Assembly (NCBI RefSeq): GCF_905163445.1 | Contig: NC_053196.1 | Location: 16,827,501-16,891,500 of the forward strand | Direction: 5' to 3' | Source of the DNA: Pararge aegeria | Taxonomy: Eukaryota; Arthropoda; Insecta; Lepidoptera; Nymphalidae | Length of the DNA: 64,000 nt | Part shown: positions 1 to 11,644 of the stretch, piece after piece | Layout of the letters: every line of letters begins with the position of its first letter | Numbering within the stretch: position 1 is the stretch's first letter | Made by a program: the position numbers and the translations under genes | The notes under the pieces: generated by a model | The model's input: only the letters and a program-made list of their open reading frames with translations | Told to the model about the DNA's origin: nothing | The model's database searches: none

Positions 1-480
1 GCTTATAATGAGGATATACATGTTATTATATACTAGCAACCACGCCCTTCCCTTGAACACAACAATGCTGCTTGATGCTAGAACTAAGCATTTCAGTAGT
101 ACTGCCGTGAACGAGCTATGTCATATAAAGCTTGAACCGTTCTTTTTCTGGTATGACAAGTATGTAACTCCGTCTTTTCAACTTTCAGCAAAAATTAAAT
201 TGATCTGTTGCTTAGTTAGGGTGTTAAGGAAAGACAAACAAACAAAAACATAGTCGAATTTATTATATTAGTACGGATGAATTAATGCTTCAAATGCAAA
301 AAAAAACATCACCCAAGCTGTCACAAACAGCTCTACTATTACGTAAACATCAGCAGCATCAATTGACAGCAGTGAAACATTAATAGGTTAATGGTGAACT
401 GTACAAAGATACATACCTTTAAGTACTGGTATTTGTGGTAGGTTGAATTTCCGTGCCTTAACGTTAAGAGAAGTTTAGCT
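1..480. other. AT-rich DNA, nothing recognised
   Basis: No open frame with protein-like composition and no repeat that I recognise. The longest open frame, near the left edge, is short and AT-driven. Confidence 0.5.
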
Positions 481-660
481 TAGCCGGTCGCACGAATTTA
501 CGCGTGGATAAATTAGCCAAGCGCCGCACGATTTGCATCCAACCTGCGTATAATGTAGAGCCGGCTAATAGGGCGGGCGGATCATTTCGACGACGGTGCA
601 ACTCGTATCGCATGATTCGATTAGCCTGACGTTTGGATAAATGTCGTTACAGGGATTCAA
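481..660. other. GC-richer single-copy segment, possible conserved non-coding DNA
   Basis: This stretch is clearly richer in G+C than its surroundings and does not resemble any repeat in the window. It has no sustained open frame. Such islands in insect deserts can be enhancers or old exons. Function is not shown by the sequence. Confidence 0.25.
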
Positions 661-720
661 CATTGACGTTTAAATCATTTATATCTTTTCCTTTATTTAA
701 TTATAACAGAAAGATCGTAA

Positions 721-920
721 AGTAGTGATTACACCCGGCTAAGTTTGTTCTTGGCTTCTTCTTAGACCAGGATTCGGTTGGAAACCTCGTAGCTTTAGTT
801 TTAAGTTTACGAATATGGTTACCGCCATCATCTCACTACCGTGTAATTCTCATATAAATGTACGCATCAAAAGTGCCACCTATTCTCTTGAATGAATATA
901 TTTATGACTTTGACTTGGAT
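721..920 (+). mobile_element. LINE-J 3' end (Jockey-like), truncated
   Basis: It matches the 3' UTR shared by many copies in this window. It begins with a block containing CCCGGCTAAGTTTG, continues through ACCTCGTAGCTTTAG and ends in a short TTTGACTTTGAC-like tail. Only the 3' end is present, as expected from incomplete target-primed reverse transcription. The intact reference is the copy at 44450-45042. Confidence 0.8.
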
Positions 921-924
921 TATA

Positions 925-1015
925 TGCAATATCTGGCAGTTGTGACCGCTGTGGTCTTATAAGTAGGTGGTCCGGATTTCGATCTGGTCTGGTTTCAGAA
1001 TTGTCTAGTTATCAC
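925..1015 (+). mobile_element. SINE B-like fragment
   Basis: A short piece with the GGTGGTCCGGATTTCGAT and TGGTCTGGTTTCAGAATT blocks found in the middle of SINE B copies. It is degraded and both ends are unclear. Confidence 0.35.
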
Positions 1016-1914
1016 TAGCATCTAATAAGTTCTACTTCAAAATACATAATATAAATATTGAAATGTATATCAAAATATCGGAATCAGGATTTCAACGTTC
1101 GAGTCTCCGGCTTCCTTACTGCTTTAGTACAGTTAATTTCTCATACTAATATTTATCTGTGTTATGAATACTTTTAAAATTAAACTATATGAATTTCAAA
1201 ATTATAAATTTAATCCTTCCTTCAAGTATAAGTAAAAACACTTTAATGATATTATAAAAATTGGATTACGATTTCGTCTTCTAGAGAAAAAGCTTCGATT
1301 TACCCCGCTTCTTCAATACAGTTGGATGGCATTTTATATTTTGTAGTTTCGAGTTCTGCACGATAATTAACATTCAACAATGTGCAAAATAGCTTACAAT
1401 GACAGAGTGCGTGCGAGCTGTCATTTAAGTGACGGCAAAACAGACACCCCCTTGTCATAATTCGATTACCCCGCGGCTTACAGGGCATGCTCCGTAATTT
1501 GTGACGCGAACTGTTTCTAGTGCGGCCATTCATTAAATATGGTGATGATGAATAATGATCGAACTCTGAGTATGTTGGAGGCATCACATTAAATTCTAAT
1601 TCAAAAAATTACAGGCACATGTGGAGCATTCATACATGTTTCCATTATTGTGAGTTACTAACCACACAACGAATGTGATTAGTAACTTAAAACTAAACCT
1701 AACGCGCCTGGTAAAAACATCGTCGTTTACGTTACGTTATAATTACGTTTTATTACAAACTCCGTGGGAACCGTTTATTTTCCTGGCATAAAAAGTATGT
1801 TATACTCCTGCCTTTGATCTAACTTTACGCCAAAAATCTAGTCGATTGATTGCTCATTCAGGGCGTAAAGTAAGGATAAACAAGCAAATACACATACATT
1901 ATAACGTTAGTTTG
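1016..1914. other. Unassigned AT-rich DNA
   Basis: No coding region or known repeat was recognised. A weak inverted repeat (TTACTAA / TTAGTAA) is present near 1650-1690. Confidence 0.45.
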
Positions 1915-2205
1915 GGTGGTTGAAGCGACGATAGCGTAGTGGGTAAGACATCGACTTTCCTTTCGTGTAGACCGTGTTCGAGTCCCGGCACACACCACTG
2001 ACTTTTCGGAGTTATATGCGTTTTTTAATTTAAGCAATTTAAATTTAACGTACTTAAAACGGCGGAGGAAAACATCGTGACGAAACCTGCAAGCTTGAGA
2101 GTTCTCCATAATGAGACTACGACCTTATCCCTTCTCGTTCTGAGAGGAGACCCGTGTCTAGTAGTCGGCTGGTAATGGTTTGATGATGACGATGATGATA
2201 GATGG
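1915..2205 (+). mobile_element. SINE A, near full length
   Basis: A tRNA-like head carries an A-box-like stretch (GATAGCGTAGTGGGTAAGAC) and a B box (GTTCGAGTCCC). The body follows, with CTGCAAGCTTGAGAGTTC and an ending GGTAATGGTTTGATGATGA. The tail is a run of GAT repeats. The order of head, body and microsatellite tail is that of a tRNA-derived SINE transcribed by RNA polymerase III. It cannot fold as a working tRNA. Confidence 0.8.
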
Positions 2206-2234
2206 GTTCAAAGATAAAGAGCATTTACTAAGTT

Positions 2235-2290
2235 TGTTTTCCGGTATATTTATCCTTGCCGAACTGTGGTAGAGTCCCTACAAACTAATT
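2235..2290 (+). mobile_element. LINE-S 3' UTR scrap
   Basis: Contains CCGAACTGTGGTAGAGTC, matching the CCGAACCGGTGGTAGAGTC block of the LINE-S 3' UTR. Very short. Confidence 0.4.
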
Positions 2291-2369
2291 TGCAGAAAAT
2301 ATTTTTTTTTATTCTATGAGTGAGCTCTAGTCGTAAATCTAAACAATGAGTTCGACCTCCTGGTATAGT

Positions 2370-2620
2370 ATTGAGCGCTGGCGTCTTATAAATGGAGGAA
2401 CCGGCTTCTATAATTTAAAGTTTTTCCTTGGTTTAGTCTGCTGGGAGGCGTCTTCCGTGGCTAGTTACAACCCTACCGGCAAAGACACGCTGCCAAGCGA
2501 TTTAACGTTCCAGTAAGATGCTAGAGTGCTGTTTCACAAAACCTGCCACCACTTAGACTGCATGATAACTTAATACCAGGTGATCTTGCATTCAAGGATT
2601 ACCTTGTAGAGGTCTAAAAA
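2370..2620 (+). mobile_element. SINE B copy
   Basis: Shows the ordered SINE B blocks: GGAGGCGTCTTCCGTGGCTA, then CCCTACCGGCAAAGACACG, then a tail with TTAGACTGCATGATAA and a GGTGATCTTGCA block. The tRNA-like head is degraded. Confidence 0.65.
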
Positions 2621-2629
2621 ATTGACAAT

Positions 2630-3365
2630 ATGGAATAGATTTCATTCTATTTCAGAAAATAGCGGTACTATTAAAAGCTGGTTTATTTAATACCTATATT
2701 ACCAGCCACTGACAAATTAAAGGCTCTTAGCATTGCATATAAACGAACTAATTCTCCGAGCTAACTCATAATTCATATGAAGCAGGGATAGACAGCGAGT
2801 GCAATAATTCACGATTTTTAACCCTCCTAGATGCCGATGCGTTGGGCACCGAGGTAACTACCTAGATATTTTGGCTTTGGGCCATAGAATATTATGGTTT
2901 ACCCGAAGACGCGACAATCGGGGTTTTTCTTGCCAGGAGACGTCTCACAGTCACAGATTAAATTCCCCTGCAGCATAGTTATCATAAATTTTGTTTGAAA
3001 GAATGCCAAGTCTATAAATTTAAATAATACCAGAAACCATATTAATGACGGATGAATAAAATAATAAGTAATTAGTTTTTTTATATCGATGGATGTATAA
3101 TTTTTGAATTTTGAAATCTTATTGCGTTTCAATATCTTGTGAAATATGATCGCTAAGTATCAGCCTGTTGGAAGAGCTCAGAGAAACTTTGTCATTCATA
3201 TTTGAAATGTGAAAATCGTGGAATGACCGGTTTATGTTTAAGTATGCAACGTTGCAACTAGCACTTTTTTTTCGAAATTTTGCATCTATTCTAGGAGTCG
3301 ACGAGTTCATCGTAAATGAAATTGAAGTGTTATTAAGTGTCTATTTTTATAAAAACCTACACTAG
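2630..3365. other. Unassigned AT-rich DNA
   Basis: Minus-strand open frames here are short and low in complexity. No repeat or gene recognised. Confidence 0.45.
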
Positions 3366-3565
3366 TAAGAAATCCTTACTAATATTATAAATTAGAAAGT
3401 GAGTCTGTTTGTTTTATGTTTGTTGCCTATATTGGGCTAAACAGTTAAACCTATCGCAATGGAATTTTACACATATGTAACTTTCATCCTGGAAATGGAT
3501 AAAGGTTTATATTTATCCCAGAAAAGCTGAAGGAAAAGGTTACCAGAGGCAAGATTATCTTACAG
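3366..3565 (+). repeat. Dispersed repeat D1
   Basis: Starts at ACTAATATTATAAAT and then follows the common lepidopteran pattern of a GTCTGTTTGTTT block and a later block with TTTATCCCAGAAAA. The same order is seen at 4497, 11255, 11455, 44272, 58110 and 58590. The class of the parent element is not clear to me. Confidence 0.55.
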
Positions 3566-3834
3566 AGATAAACTTTCTTTTGTACACTTCATGTATCATA
3601 TGTTCACAATCACAATTTATGTTACATCAATAATAAATATATATAGTAAAATGTTCTATAAAAATATTGTATTATGGAGAGCCCGAAGTTTAATTTACCC
3701 CACATTTAATTCCGGGAAAATAAGCCTTTCGGGATTCTTCAAAACTGGAAATAAATGCGTACGAAGCAACAGTTACTGAAGATGTAATTATTTAAAAAAA
3801 AGCATATAGTGGGTATCTGTCGCATCTGCTCTCC

Positions 3835-4035
3835 TAATCTTTGCCACTACCCTTTCGATTCGAACACCCTGGCCGCTCTTAATTTATGCGGCCGTTGTCT
3901 GGCTTCCCCCCGCCCCCCGGCGCCGCGGAGTAATGCTGGTACTCGTAAATTCACCCTGTTTGGTTAGTGCGTACAAATTGAAAGCGCCTGCATTCACTAA
4001 CAATGGGACTGTGCCGCGCTATGGTTTTTAACGGG
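3835..4035. other. GC-rich single-copy segment
   Basis: Contains a C/G-rich core (CCCCCCGCCCCCCGGCGCC) flanked by non-repetitive sequence, embedded in AT-rich DNA. No open frame runs through it. Candidate regulatory DNA only. Confidence 0.25.
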
Positions 4036-4496
4036 AAATCATGACGTACCCTAATCTTATTTATGATGTTGGCACGTGCCTTTTGTTTGCTGTGCCCGAT
4101 GTGACACTTCTGTGTATTATGCTTTGGTTTTGTTGACGTTTGCAGTCAATTAAGCTATTCGCACATTCATAAGCACCGTTTGCGTTATATATTGTTCATT
4201 ATGCAATTCGAGCTTACATGATTAAGTTTGCGGATTGCGGATGCAAATGCGGATTAAGTAAAAATAATGTAAAATTTTGAATTATTCAGTGCCACTCATA
4301 TACGATCAGCTTTAACTTTAAGCACCAAATATCTTTGCTTTGCTTATTTATGCGAGTAACTACATGTGAGATGCATTTTGTGATGCCCAATTTTCCATAT
4401 TACTTTCATTTAGATTTATTTTCAAGTATTCAAGGTTATAGTGACTAATGAATCAGGTGATAGAGCTATTGACGTGGCCGTTGCGATAATCGTCTT
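4036..4496. other. Unassigned AT-rich DNA
   Basis: No gene or repeat recognised. Confidence 0.4.
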
Positions 4497-4710
4497 ACCT
4501 TAACTACTAATATTATAAATTCTAAAGTGTATTTGTTTGTTTTTTTTCCATCCTCTTTACCCTAACTAAGTCAACTTGAATTTTGGCATAGAGTTAGCTA
4601 AAAGAAAGGCGAGTAATATAAGCTACTTTTGATCCCAGAAAAAACAAACTATTTCCAATTTTAAAAGACGTAATGAACGCGGGTGAAGAATGCGCAATTT
4701 ATTGGTGGGT
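4497..4710 (+). repeat. Dispersed repeat D1
   Basis: Begins ACTAATATTATAAATTCTAA, then a TTTTGGCATAGAGTTAGCTA block shared with the copies at 11.3-11.6 kb. Confidence 0.6.
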
Positions 4711-4959
4711 TTCAAGCATAGGCTTCTATTCTTCACGTTCTTTTGAGGCTTTCATCTTTACCGGCTTCATTTACCTTATTTGCTGCCTCTCAGACTCTCA
4801 GAGACTCAGAGGGTCTCCACTCCAGCACTTTGGAACTCCAAAATGTATCCAACCGCGAGCCCTTTACCTAGCAACGTAGTGACATCGGTCACGCAACACA
4901 TTTAACAGTTACATTGTCAGGATTAATAGTTACATTTGACAAAAATGCTTTATTTACAA

Positions 4960-5285
4960 AGCTACCGCCTTATCGCATCAATGATATTCATCATTCATCA
5001 TTGTTATCAAACCATTTCCTCCCAACTACAGGCCACGCGTCTCTATCTAGAATGAGAAGGGTTTATGTTGTAGTCTTCGACGCTGGCCAAGTGCGGATCG
5101 GTAGACTTTACACTTTGTGAGACGTCTTTGTTTCCTAAAGATGTTTTTTTTTCTATTTAAACTTAGTAATATTCAATCTTTTAAAAAGCACATAACGGCG
5201 AAAAGTTAGAAGTACGTGCCGGGGATCGAATTCGGTCTCTCCGAAAGGAAGTTTGAAGTCCTAACTACTAGATAATGCATCATTA
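4960..5285 (-). mobile_element. SINE A, minus orientation
   Basis: Read on the minus strand it has a B-box region (TTCGATCCCCGGCAC), the body, and the block complementary to CTGGCCAAGTGCGGATCGG. It ends in a degraded ATGATGAATGATGAATAT tail. Nearly full length but diverged. Confidence 0.7.
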
Positions 5286-5539
5286 AAATGTTGGCTTCCA
5301 AGACCGTAATCAGAAATGTGTGTGATAATATGTGCGGCGTATTATGCGTCTTAATGTGTAATCAGCTTTATAATACGGTTGTGTTGACGTTTCAAGCAGT
5401 CATTAATGATTTTGCGGATTGCTGTCGTGTCGCGAGTAATCGCGTGGAAACAAGAGTATATTGATGGTTCACGCTGAACAAATTCGAGGTTTTATAGTGG
5501 CATTTTTGTGGCTCACTGTCGAAACATTTTTATTGAAGA

Positions 5540-5905
5540 GATTAAAAAAAAATTGCAAAGTTTGTTTATTTTAAGTAGGCTTACTCTATAAGCACTTTTA
5601 AAACTTCAAGTCTGTCTGTTTTTTGTGACTCTACCACATGTTTGGAAGGTGGATTTTACCGAAAAGAGCCTTAAGAAACTAAGCAGTTGCTCTTTTCTAA
5701 CATCAATAATTTAGATTTTACATTCTAACATTCATTTTTCTATATTATGGGACAAAAAAGTGGAGCCGGATGCTTCGAAGCAACCTTGTCATTAAGAAAT
5801 TTATCAATTGTATAATAACCTTAAAATAAATGTGTTTTAACATAATATTGTTTAAAATTTAACTTAGGTATCATATCTAAAAGCGTTTGATCCTATAACC
5901 AAGGC
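5540..5905 (-). mobile_element. LINE-S 3' end with RT C-terminus remnant
   Basis: On the minus strand this is the end of the LINE-S reverse transcriptase frame (a GYYTID-like stretch and DKVA) followed by its 3' UTR, with the GGTAGAGTC and AAGTAGGC blocks and a degraded tail. It matches 50865-51250 in order. The coding part is broken. Confidence 0.75.
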
Positions 5906-7180
5906 GAAGGATCAAATTAGATACCTCTTTTAAACCGACTATGGAAGGTTTTATCTACACTGATTCCTTCCTTTTAAAACTCTTTTGGTTCTATTATAAC
6001 TTTATTAGGTGTAGCCAATTTTGTATACATTTAAATCATGGTAATATCTTACGACTTGCCAAAAAAAGTCTGTACTTCGAGACAGATATCTCTTCAAATG
6101 TTTGAGAATATTTTTCTCTGTTCACACCATTAGTGTAAGAATTATGGTTATAGGACAATCAATGATATTCATATTACTTTAACTCGTAAATAGGTGCATT
6201 TTCTGTTTTTTTTTTGTTTCCTAGTCCTTCATTCTTTTTTTTTACTGTATTATTAATTCATTTTTTGTTATTTTTTTATGATCACTTTTTTTTAGTTCAG
6301 ACGTTTCTAAATTTAATATTGCATACCGAGTCTTCTGTCTCTAGTGTATACAATGTTAGCTAAAAAGTTATAATACTATCAACATTAGATTACATGCTAA
6401 GCAGTAAATAAAATAAATCAATTTTATAAAAATTGACTGTCAGGGCACTAGCAAAATTTAATAAATAATATATATTTATATATACCTATATAAAATTATA
6501 GTCCCAAGGCAGAGAAAATAGCCTCTGTCCCATAAGAGAGTAGTGCTTCGAGTTTGGACCTTCCGTGATGTTCCAATGCAGGATGTTTTAACGCATCTTA
6601 GGGTCCACCCACCTGCATTGAATACCCAATAAGGTGCTCACCATTAGACCAGAGTGGACAATGTCAATTTACTAACTCATCTCATCCGGGAATTGTTACT
6701 AGGACATCGTGGTATTATCTTGCACAAACAAATCACTGGATGAACGAGGCAGGATTTTTTTACATGAATACATCAGTGTATAAAAATATCTTTTATAATA
6801 CTAGTAAAAAGGCACTCTATTCTCTCTCCATTTTGTGCTTTCAGGAGTACAGATGTTCTAATATTAAAATAATCTAAAGAGAAAAAAAGGTTAACTTAAC
6901 CGAGATAAAACAGCTCAGATGTAGCCATTTTGTAGCAGAACTTAAATTAGAAATTCAACCGAATAAAAACAGCTCACTTTAAACTTAAGAACCAAGAGCT
7001 CTTCTTTTAACCACTGCATATTTAAAGTGTCCATTTCTTAGCCTTTGTAATGCAGAGTGGCGCGCTTGGCAGATTATGTTGATGATAATTTTTGTACCCG
7101 TGTACAGCGAGAACTGCAGGTGGTCTGCGCGAACGAAACCGCTAATGGGAGAAGTGGTCAGGGGCTTCCTGTCACACCGT
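5906..7180. other. Unassigned AT-rich DNA
   Basis: Includes T-runs near 6205-6300. A somewhat GC-richer stretch at 6500-6740 has no open frame or family I can name. Confidence 0.4.
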
Positions 7181-7181
7181 A

Positions 7182-7215
7182 TAAATTGTCTGAACTATAC
7201 AGTTCAGACAATTTA
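7182..7215. repeat. 15-bp perfect hairpin with 4-base loop
   Basis: The left arm TAAATTGTCTGAACT (7182-7196) is the exact reverse complement of 7201-7215, with loop ATAC between. Confidence 0.9.
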
Positions 7216-7249
7216 CTGTGCATGAACAGCCAAAGAGAAACGTAATTAA

Positions 7250-8159
7250 AAGTATAGAAATTATTGGTCAAGTGAAAATTACCGAGACTGGATATTTTGG
7301 GACTACTAAAACTTAAAGAGAGGTGAAACGGAGGCCATGAACAGGGAAGATCCGCGAGCTACACCGAAAAGAGGTAAGCTTTTTAGATAAAGAAAACACC
7401 TCGTGGTTGAACTGCTACTGATTAATAATACTGTTTTTAAATTATTTTTAATTTATAACACTTATAGCTTAACAACAGCTAACCACCAAAAAAGATAGAA
7501 TGAGTTGAGAGGAAAATAATTATATCCATGTTATGATACAAAAGAAAAGAAAAAGAAAAAGTTTTCTATATAACTCCTGCATTTCTGTCGGTGATTTTCA
7601 AATTATATCTAGAATGCAGCCCACTTTACATCTTTTAACTTTTACAATACTTTAAACATTTAGGCAATGTTTGTAACACCTCCACTTATTAACGTTTGTA
7701 GAAGCTCCACTGGTTTAAGCTGTGCATCGGATTTTAGTCAGCCCCGCCCATTGCTACTTCAGCTTCACGACTCGTTGAGCTATAACTCGGTAACTATAGC
7801 TCTTCTACGGATCTCCTCATTTCTGATTTGATCACGTAGATACTCTTAGCCTAGCTCTCTCCATCCCCCACTGAGTGAATAAAATAATACTTAAATTTTG
7901 CCTCGATACGGTGTGAGTGGAGGCGGAAGTCATTGCCGCTGTAGCAATGCAATGTCATTAGCCCACAGAAAAGTTGTAAAGATGGCGGAATTAGGAGCGA
8001 AAAGAGTATTTTTCCAAACAGGTTCATAAGATTCCATGAAACTCTCGGTACCTACTTTCTTTGTATATGAATTACTTTGGCTCGCGGTTGCTAAAATCTC
8101 TTTTCTATGTGCTAATTTACATAAAAGTAAATTTTTGATGGAATATAATAACAGTAAGA
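7250..8159. other. Unassigned AT-rich DNA
   Basis: No gene or repeat recognised. Confidence 0.4.
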
Positions 8160-8355
8160 GTAATTTAGTTTTAAGTTGCGGTGCCTGAACTACTACGCCC
8201 AGTAGGTAGGACTTCTTTTCTAAGTTATGTGCGTTTTAATTACTAAAATATCATAGGCGTGTGGAGTCCACTAATCCGCGCCGAGCCAGCGTGGTGGACT
8301 AAGGCCTTAAACCCTTCTCCGAGAGCCGGTAATAGGTTGGTATGATGATGATGAT
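8160..8355 (+). mobile_element. SINE A, head degraded
   Basis: The body block AGCCAGCGTGGTGGACTA and the ending GAGCCGGTAATAGGTTGG followed by ATGATGATGATGA identify the family. The tRNA-like head is largely lost. Confidence 0.75.
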
Positions 8356-8665
8356 GAAGAGTAATTAGCCGACCTCCAGCCCAGTTGTGAGCGCTTATGT
8401 TTACTGAGAGAAATTACTCGAGTAAGCTACCCGGTAAGGGAAATTTGAGAATTTTCTTTGGCCTGGTCTGGTAAGAGTTTTTGGCTAGTCACCGTCCGAC
8501 CCACAAAGACGTGCAAAGCTAGTTGGTGTTCTAGCATGATGTCGGGTAGAAACCGAAGGGTTATGAGTGTAAGGTAAGTGCCATACTGGTTAGTCCACTA
8601 CCAACTTGGTCTGCACCATCACCTACCACCATCTTACTTTGTGACAGCCTTGTCAATTTATAATT
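8356..8665 (+). mobile_element. SINE B copy
   Basis: Contains TTTGGCCTGGTCTGG, a GGCTAGTCACCGTCCGACCC block, CAAAGACGTGCAAAGC and the ATCACCTACCACCAT tail region in SINE B order. Confidence 0.65.
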
Positions 8666-8779
8666 AAGTTTCAACCTACGAATGCAACTTATGCAAGTGT
8701 CTTACGTTCCTTCAAGTCTGTTTGAAATTTTCAGTTTTGTTATTGAATTCAAATATCATTTTATCTATTTTTTGTTTCC

Positions 8780-9110
8780 AACGTAAATTTCAGGAGCTAT
8801 TCGATTTGGTCAAACCATCTCCTTTATACCATCGAACTGCGAGACACCGAAAGAATCTGCACCGTTACGTGGTTGAAATACCATCAACACGTACAAAGCG
8901 TTTTGCTTCTTCCTTTCTGATCCGCACCGGAAAGGCCTGGAATGCCCTCCCATCTTCCGTCTTCCCTGATACCTATAATCTGGGTACCTTCAAATCAAGA
9001 GTGAATAGGCATCTTCTAGGCAAGCGCGCTTCATCTTAGGCTGCATCATCATTTACCATCAGGTGTGATTGCAGTCAAGCACTTGTCTATATATTTAAAA
9101 AAAAAAAAAA
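8780..9110 (+). mobile_element. LINE-C (CR1-like) 3' end: RT C-terminus plus 3' UTR
   Basis: The frame at about 8793-9039 encodes the C-terminus of a non-LTR reverse transcriptase. Recognisable stretches are RTARHRKN, FLIRTGKAWNALP and FKSRVNRHLLGKR, which is typical of the region after the RT domain in CR1-like LINEs. After the stop comes a roughly 50-bp 3' UTR with GGCTGCATCATCATTTACCA and a poly(A) run. This tail is shared with SINE B. The element is strongly 5'-truncated. Confidence 0.75.
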
Positions 9111-9129
9111 AAATTTGAAGTTTGGGCTA

Positions 9130-9460
9130 GTATTGCAAATTTGATGACCTCGATGGCGCAACGGTGAACGCTGTGAATGTAATTAGGAGGTCCCGGTTTC
9201 GATTTGCGGAAGGGGCAATTAGGGTTTTTTTTAATATCTGAATTTTCTGTGGTCTGGTCTGGCGGGCTTTGGCCGTGGCTTACCATCCTACCGACAAAGA
9301 CGTGCCGCTAAGCGATTTAGTGTGTCGGTGCGATATCGTGTAGAAACCGATGAGGGGAATGGCTACCATACTCCCTAACAGGTTTGCCCGCTTCCATGTT
9401 AGAATGCATCATCACTTACCACCAGGTGAGATTGTAATCAAGGGCTACTTAGTAGTGAAC
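9130..9460 (+). mobile_element. SINE B, near full length
   Basis: A tRNA-like head (GATGGCGCAACGGTGAACGC, then CCCGGTTTCGATT) is followed by GGTCTGGTCTGGCGGGC, CCTACCGACAAAGACGTGCC, a GTTTGCCCGCTTCCATGTTA block and a tail ATGCATCATCACTTACCACC. It lies directly downstream of a LINE-C 3' end carrying the same tail type. Confidence 0.8.
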
Positions 9461-9469
9461 AAAAAATAC

Positions 9470-9930
9470 GTTAACAGAAAACCCTAAAAATATTATTATA
9501 GTAACATCTGACCTACATTACCAATTCTGATTAAAGTTTATAATTTAATATGTTAAACTTGCAGGTAGCTTATATTACGGGACTATGGTATTAATACAAA
9601 TTTGAAATTAATGTAATCCAATTAATACCAATAACGTATTCTTCGAAATGTACCAAATAATAGTACGGCCACTTGACCAATATATCACCAGCTCTGAGTG
9701 TTCTACAAAATCAAAACTGTTGGAGCGTTGAATGGCTTCTCTTAAAATATCTGTTTAAGCCATTAGTTAGCCTAATTCCGCCGCTGTCGCGCTCAAAACG
9801 TAAGTTAAGGTCGTTTAGACTGCGCCAGGGCTACCAGCGATGGAAGATTGCAAAATGGACATTACGTTTGAGGATTATGAAAATTAATAGCATTAATAAA
9901 ATATTTATTACTTATTAAATAATCTTGTTG
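9470..9930. other. Unassigned AT-rich DNA
   Basis: No gene or repeat recognised. Confidence 0.4.
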
Positions 9931-9932
9931 TA

Positions 9933-10098
9933 GCGGTGATCGCCTAGTAAGGACTCCGGCTTTCTTTTTCAGGGGGACCAAGTTTGATACCCGTCATGCA
10001 TCTCTACCATTTATTATTTATTTATTTATTTTACGGTTGAAGTCTATCAAATCGCACTTGGCCAGCGTGTTGGATGGCCTGAACCCTTCTGACTCCAA
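9933..10098 (+). mobile_element. SINE A, internally deleted
   Basis: A tRNA-like head (GGTGATCGCCTAGTAAGGAC and AGTTTGATACCC) is followed after an ATTT-repeat stretch by the body block CACTTGGCCAGCGTG. The GAT tail is missing and the copy runs into a LINE-J end. Confidence 0.5.
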
Positions 10099-10099
10099 A

Positions 10100-10262
10100 T
10101 AAATATTTTCTAATGACAATGTGAGATGGTGTAAAAAAAAAAAAAAGAACACCCGGCTACGTTTTTTGTGGGCTTCTTCTTAGACCAGGGCGCGATTGGA
10201 ACCCTCGTAGCTTTAGTTTTAAGTTTACGATTGTAGTTATCGCCATCATTACTCACTGCACG
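10100..10262 (+). mobile_element. LINE-J 3' end
   Basis: Contains the GACAATGTGAGATGGTG, A-run, CACCCGGCTACG and CCCTCGTAGCTTTAG blocks in family order. Confidence 0.8.
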
Positions 10263-10264
10263 AA

Positions 10265-11250
10265 GTGGTCACAAAAATTTATCATATATACAACCTCCAA
10301 AGATGAAAGATTAGAGGAATCTTTTAAGATTTGGCGTTACTTATTTAGAAATAACCTTTTTCGTGGTTAGTGAAAACGGGCATGAACTCTGTCCCTATTG
10401 CAAGCCCTATATCTAGGAGATACTATCGCGTCACGTACCAAATAAAACCCCACGGTGTTCCAACCAGGTGGCTGGGCACCAGGAATGCTTTCGTATCCAT
10501 CAGCGAAGGCAGGGTCTTCCCTAAGACAAGTTTGGGAGAGTAATGTACGACACGGCTTACCTGTTCTCCGCGCTAAGTTCTAAACAATAGGCGGTGTGTC
10601 TGGACACAGGCACGCCAGCCCTATCTATGGTAATCAGGGCAATCACATTTGCATCGCGAACTTGGCAGCGGCTCACGGTGGCCATTGGAACCAATTTGGC
10701 AAATTATGGCCCGCAGACCCGAAGCGTGTGCGAGTGGATTTTATTGCCTGAGTGCTCGTTCTTATGTTAGCCGCCATTTAAATGAGGTTAAAGGCTCACT
10801 GATTGCTGTAATGGGCTATAGACGGAAGAAACGGTTCCGACTCAGAGAAATGCAAAATAAATCATAACAATAGAATTTTATATTAGCTGACCTAGGGAGG
10901 CGAGTGGTCTTAGAGTATACTAGAGTAAAATTGCGCTTAGTGCATCTGTCTGTATGCCAGAGTTTTATTTATTTATTTATGCGTTATAGTATTAAGACAC
11001 ATCGGCATTTTGTGTTAGACGAAGTCTGTCTAGTGCCATAATAGTAATCAATTATAGGTGTATAATTATCTTCGGTTAAAATAACAAAAAAAAAAAAATT
11101 TGTACAAAACTAAAAACTATTAAAAATTATAAAGTAAATATGTATTAAAATATTATAACAGATTGATAAGTAATATTATAAAATTAAAATTAAAATTATG
11201 AATAAAGATTATTATTGATATTTCTAAAACTATCTTTTTTATAACTTTAT
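10265..11250. other. Unassigned DNA
   Basis: The stretch 10440-10640 is GC-richer and may hold an old repeat (a GACACAGGC block), but I cannot assign it. 10960-11250 is very AT-rich. Confidence 0.4.
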
Positions 11251-11254
11251 AACA

Positions 11255-11640
11255 CATTAACTAGTATTATAAATACTAAAGTGTGTTTGTTAGTTTGCTT
11301 GTCCTTCCTTTAGGCCATTATTAGGCCGATAAACTTGATTTTTGGCATAGAAAGAGTGGACAGTAAATCGAGTACTATAGGCTACTTCTTATTCCCGGGA
11401 AACTGATGGTTTCCACGGAATTCGTAAAGTTGTAGTAAACGCGCGTAACAGCTAGCTAGTAATATTATAAATGCTAAAGTGTGTTTGTATGTTCGTTTGG
11501 CTTCGCGCCCTATGTAGGTAACTAAAACACTTGTTTTTGGCATAGAGTTAGTTAAAAGGACGGCGAGTAACAAAGGCTACTTTTAAAAAAAACTGTAATA
11601 AACGCGGAAGAAGACGGGTAACAGCTAGCAGCAGATATAT
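11255..11640 (+). repeat. Two head-to-tail D1 repeats
   Basis: Two successive copies start at about 11258 and 11458, each opening with TATTATAAAT.CTAAAGTGTG and later showing TTTTTGGCATAGA. The pair suggests a local tandem duplication or two insertions into one hot spot. Confidence 0.6.
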
Positions 11641-11644
11641 AGAA

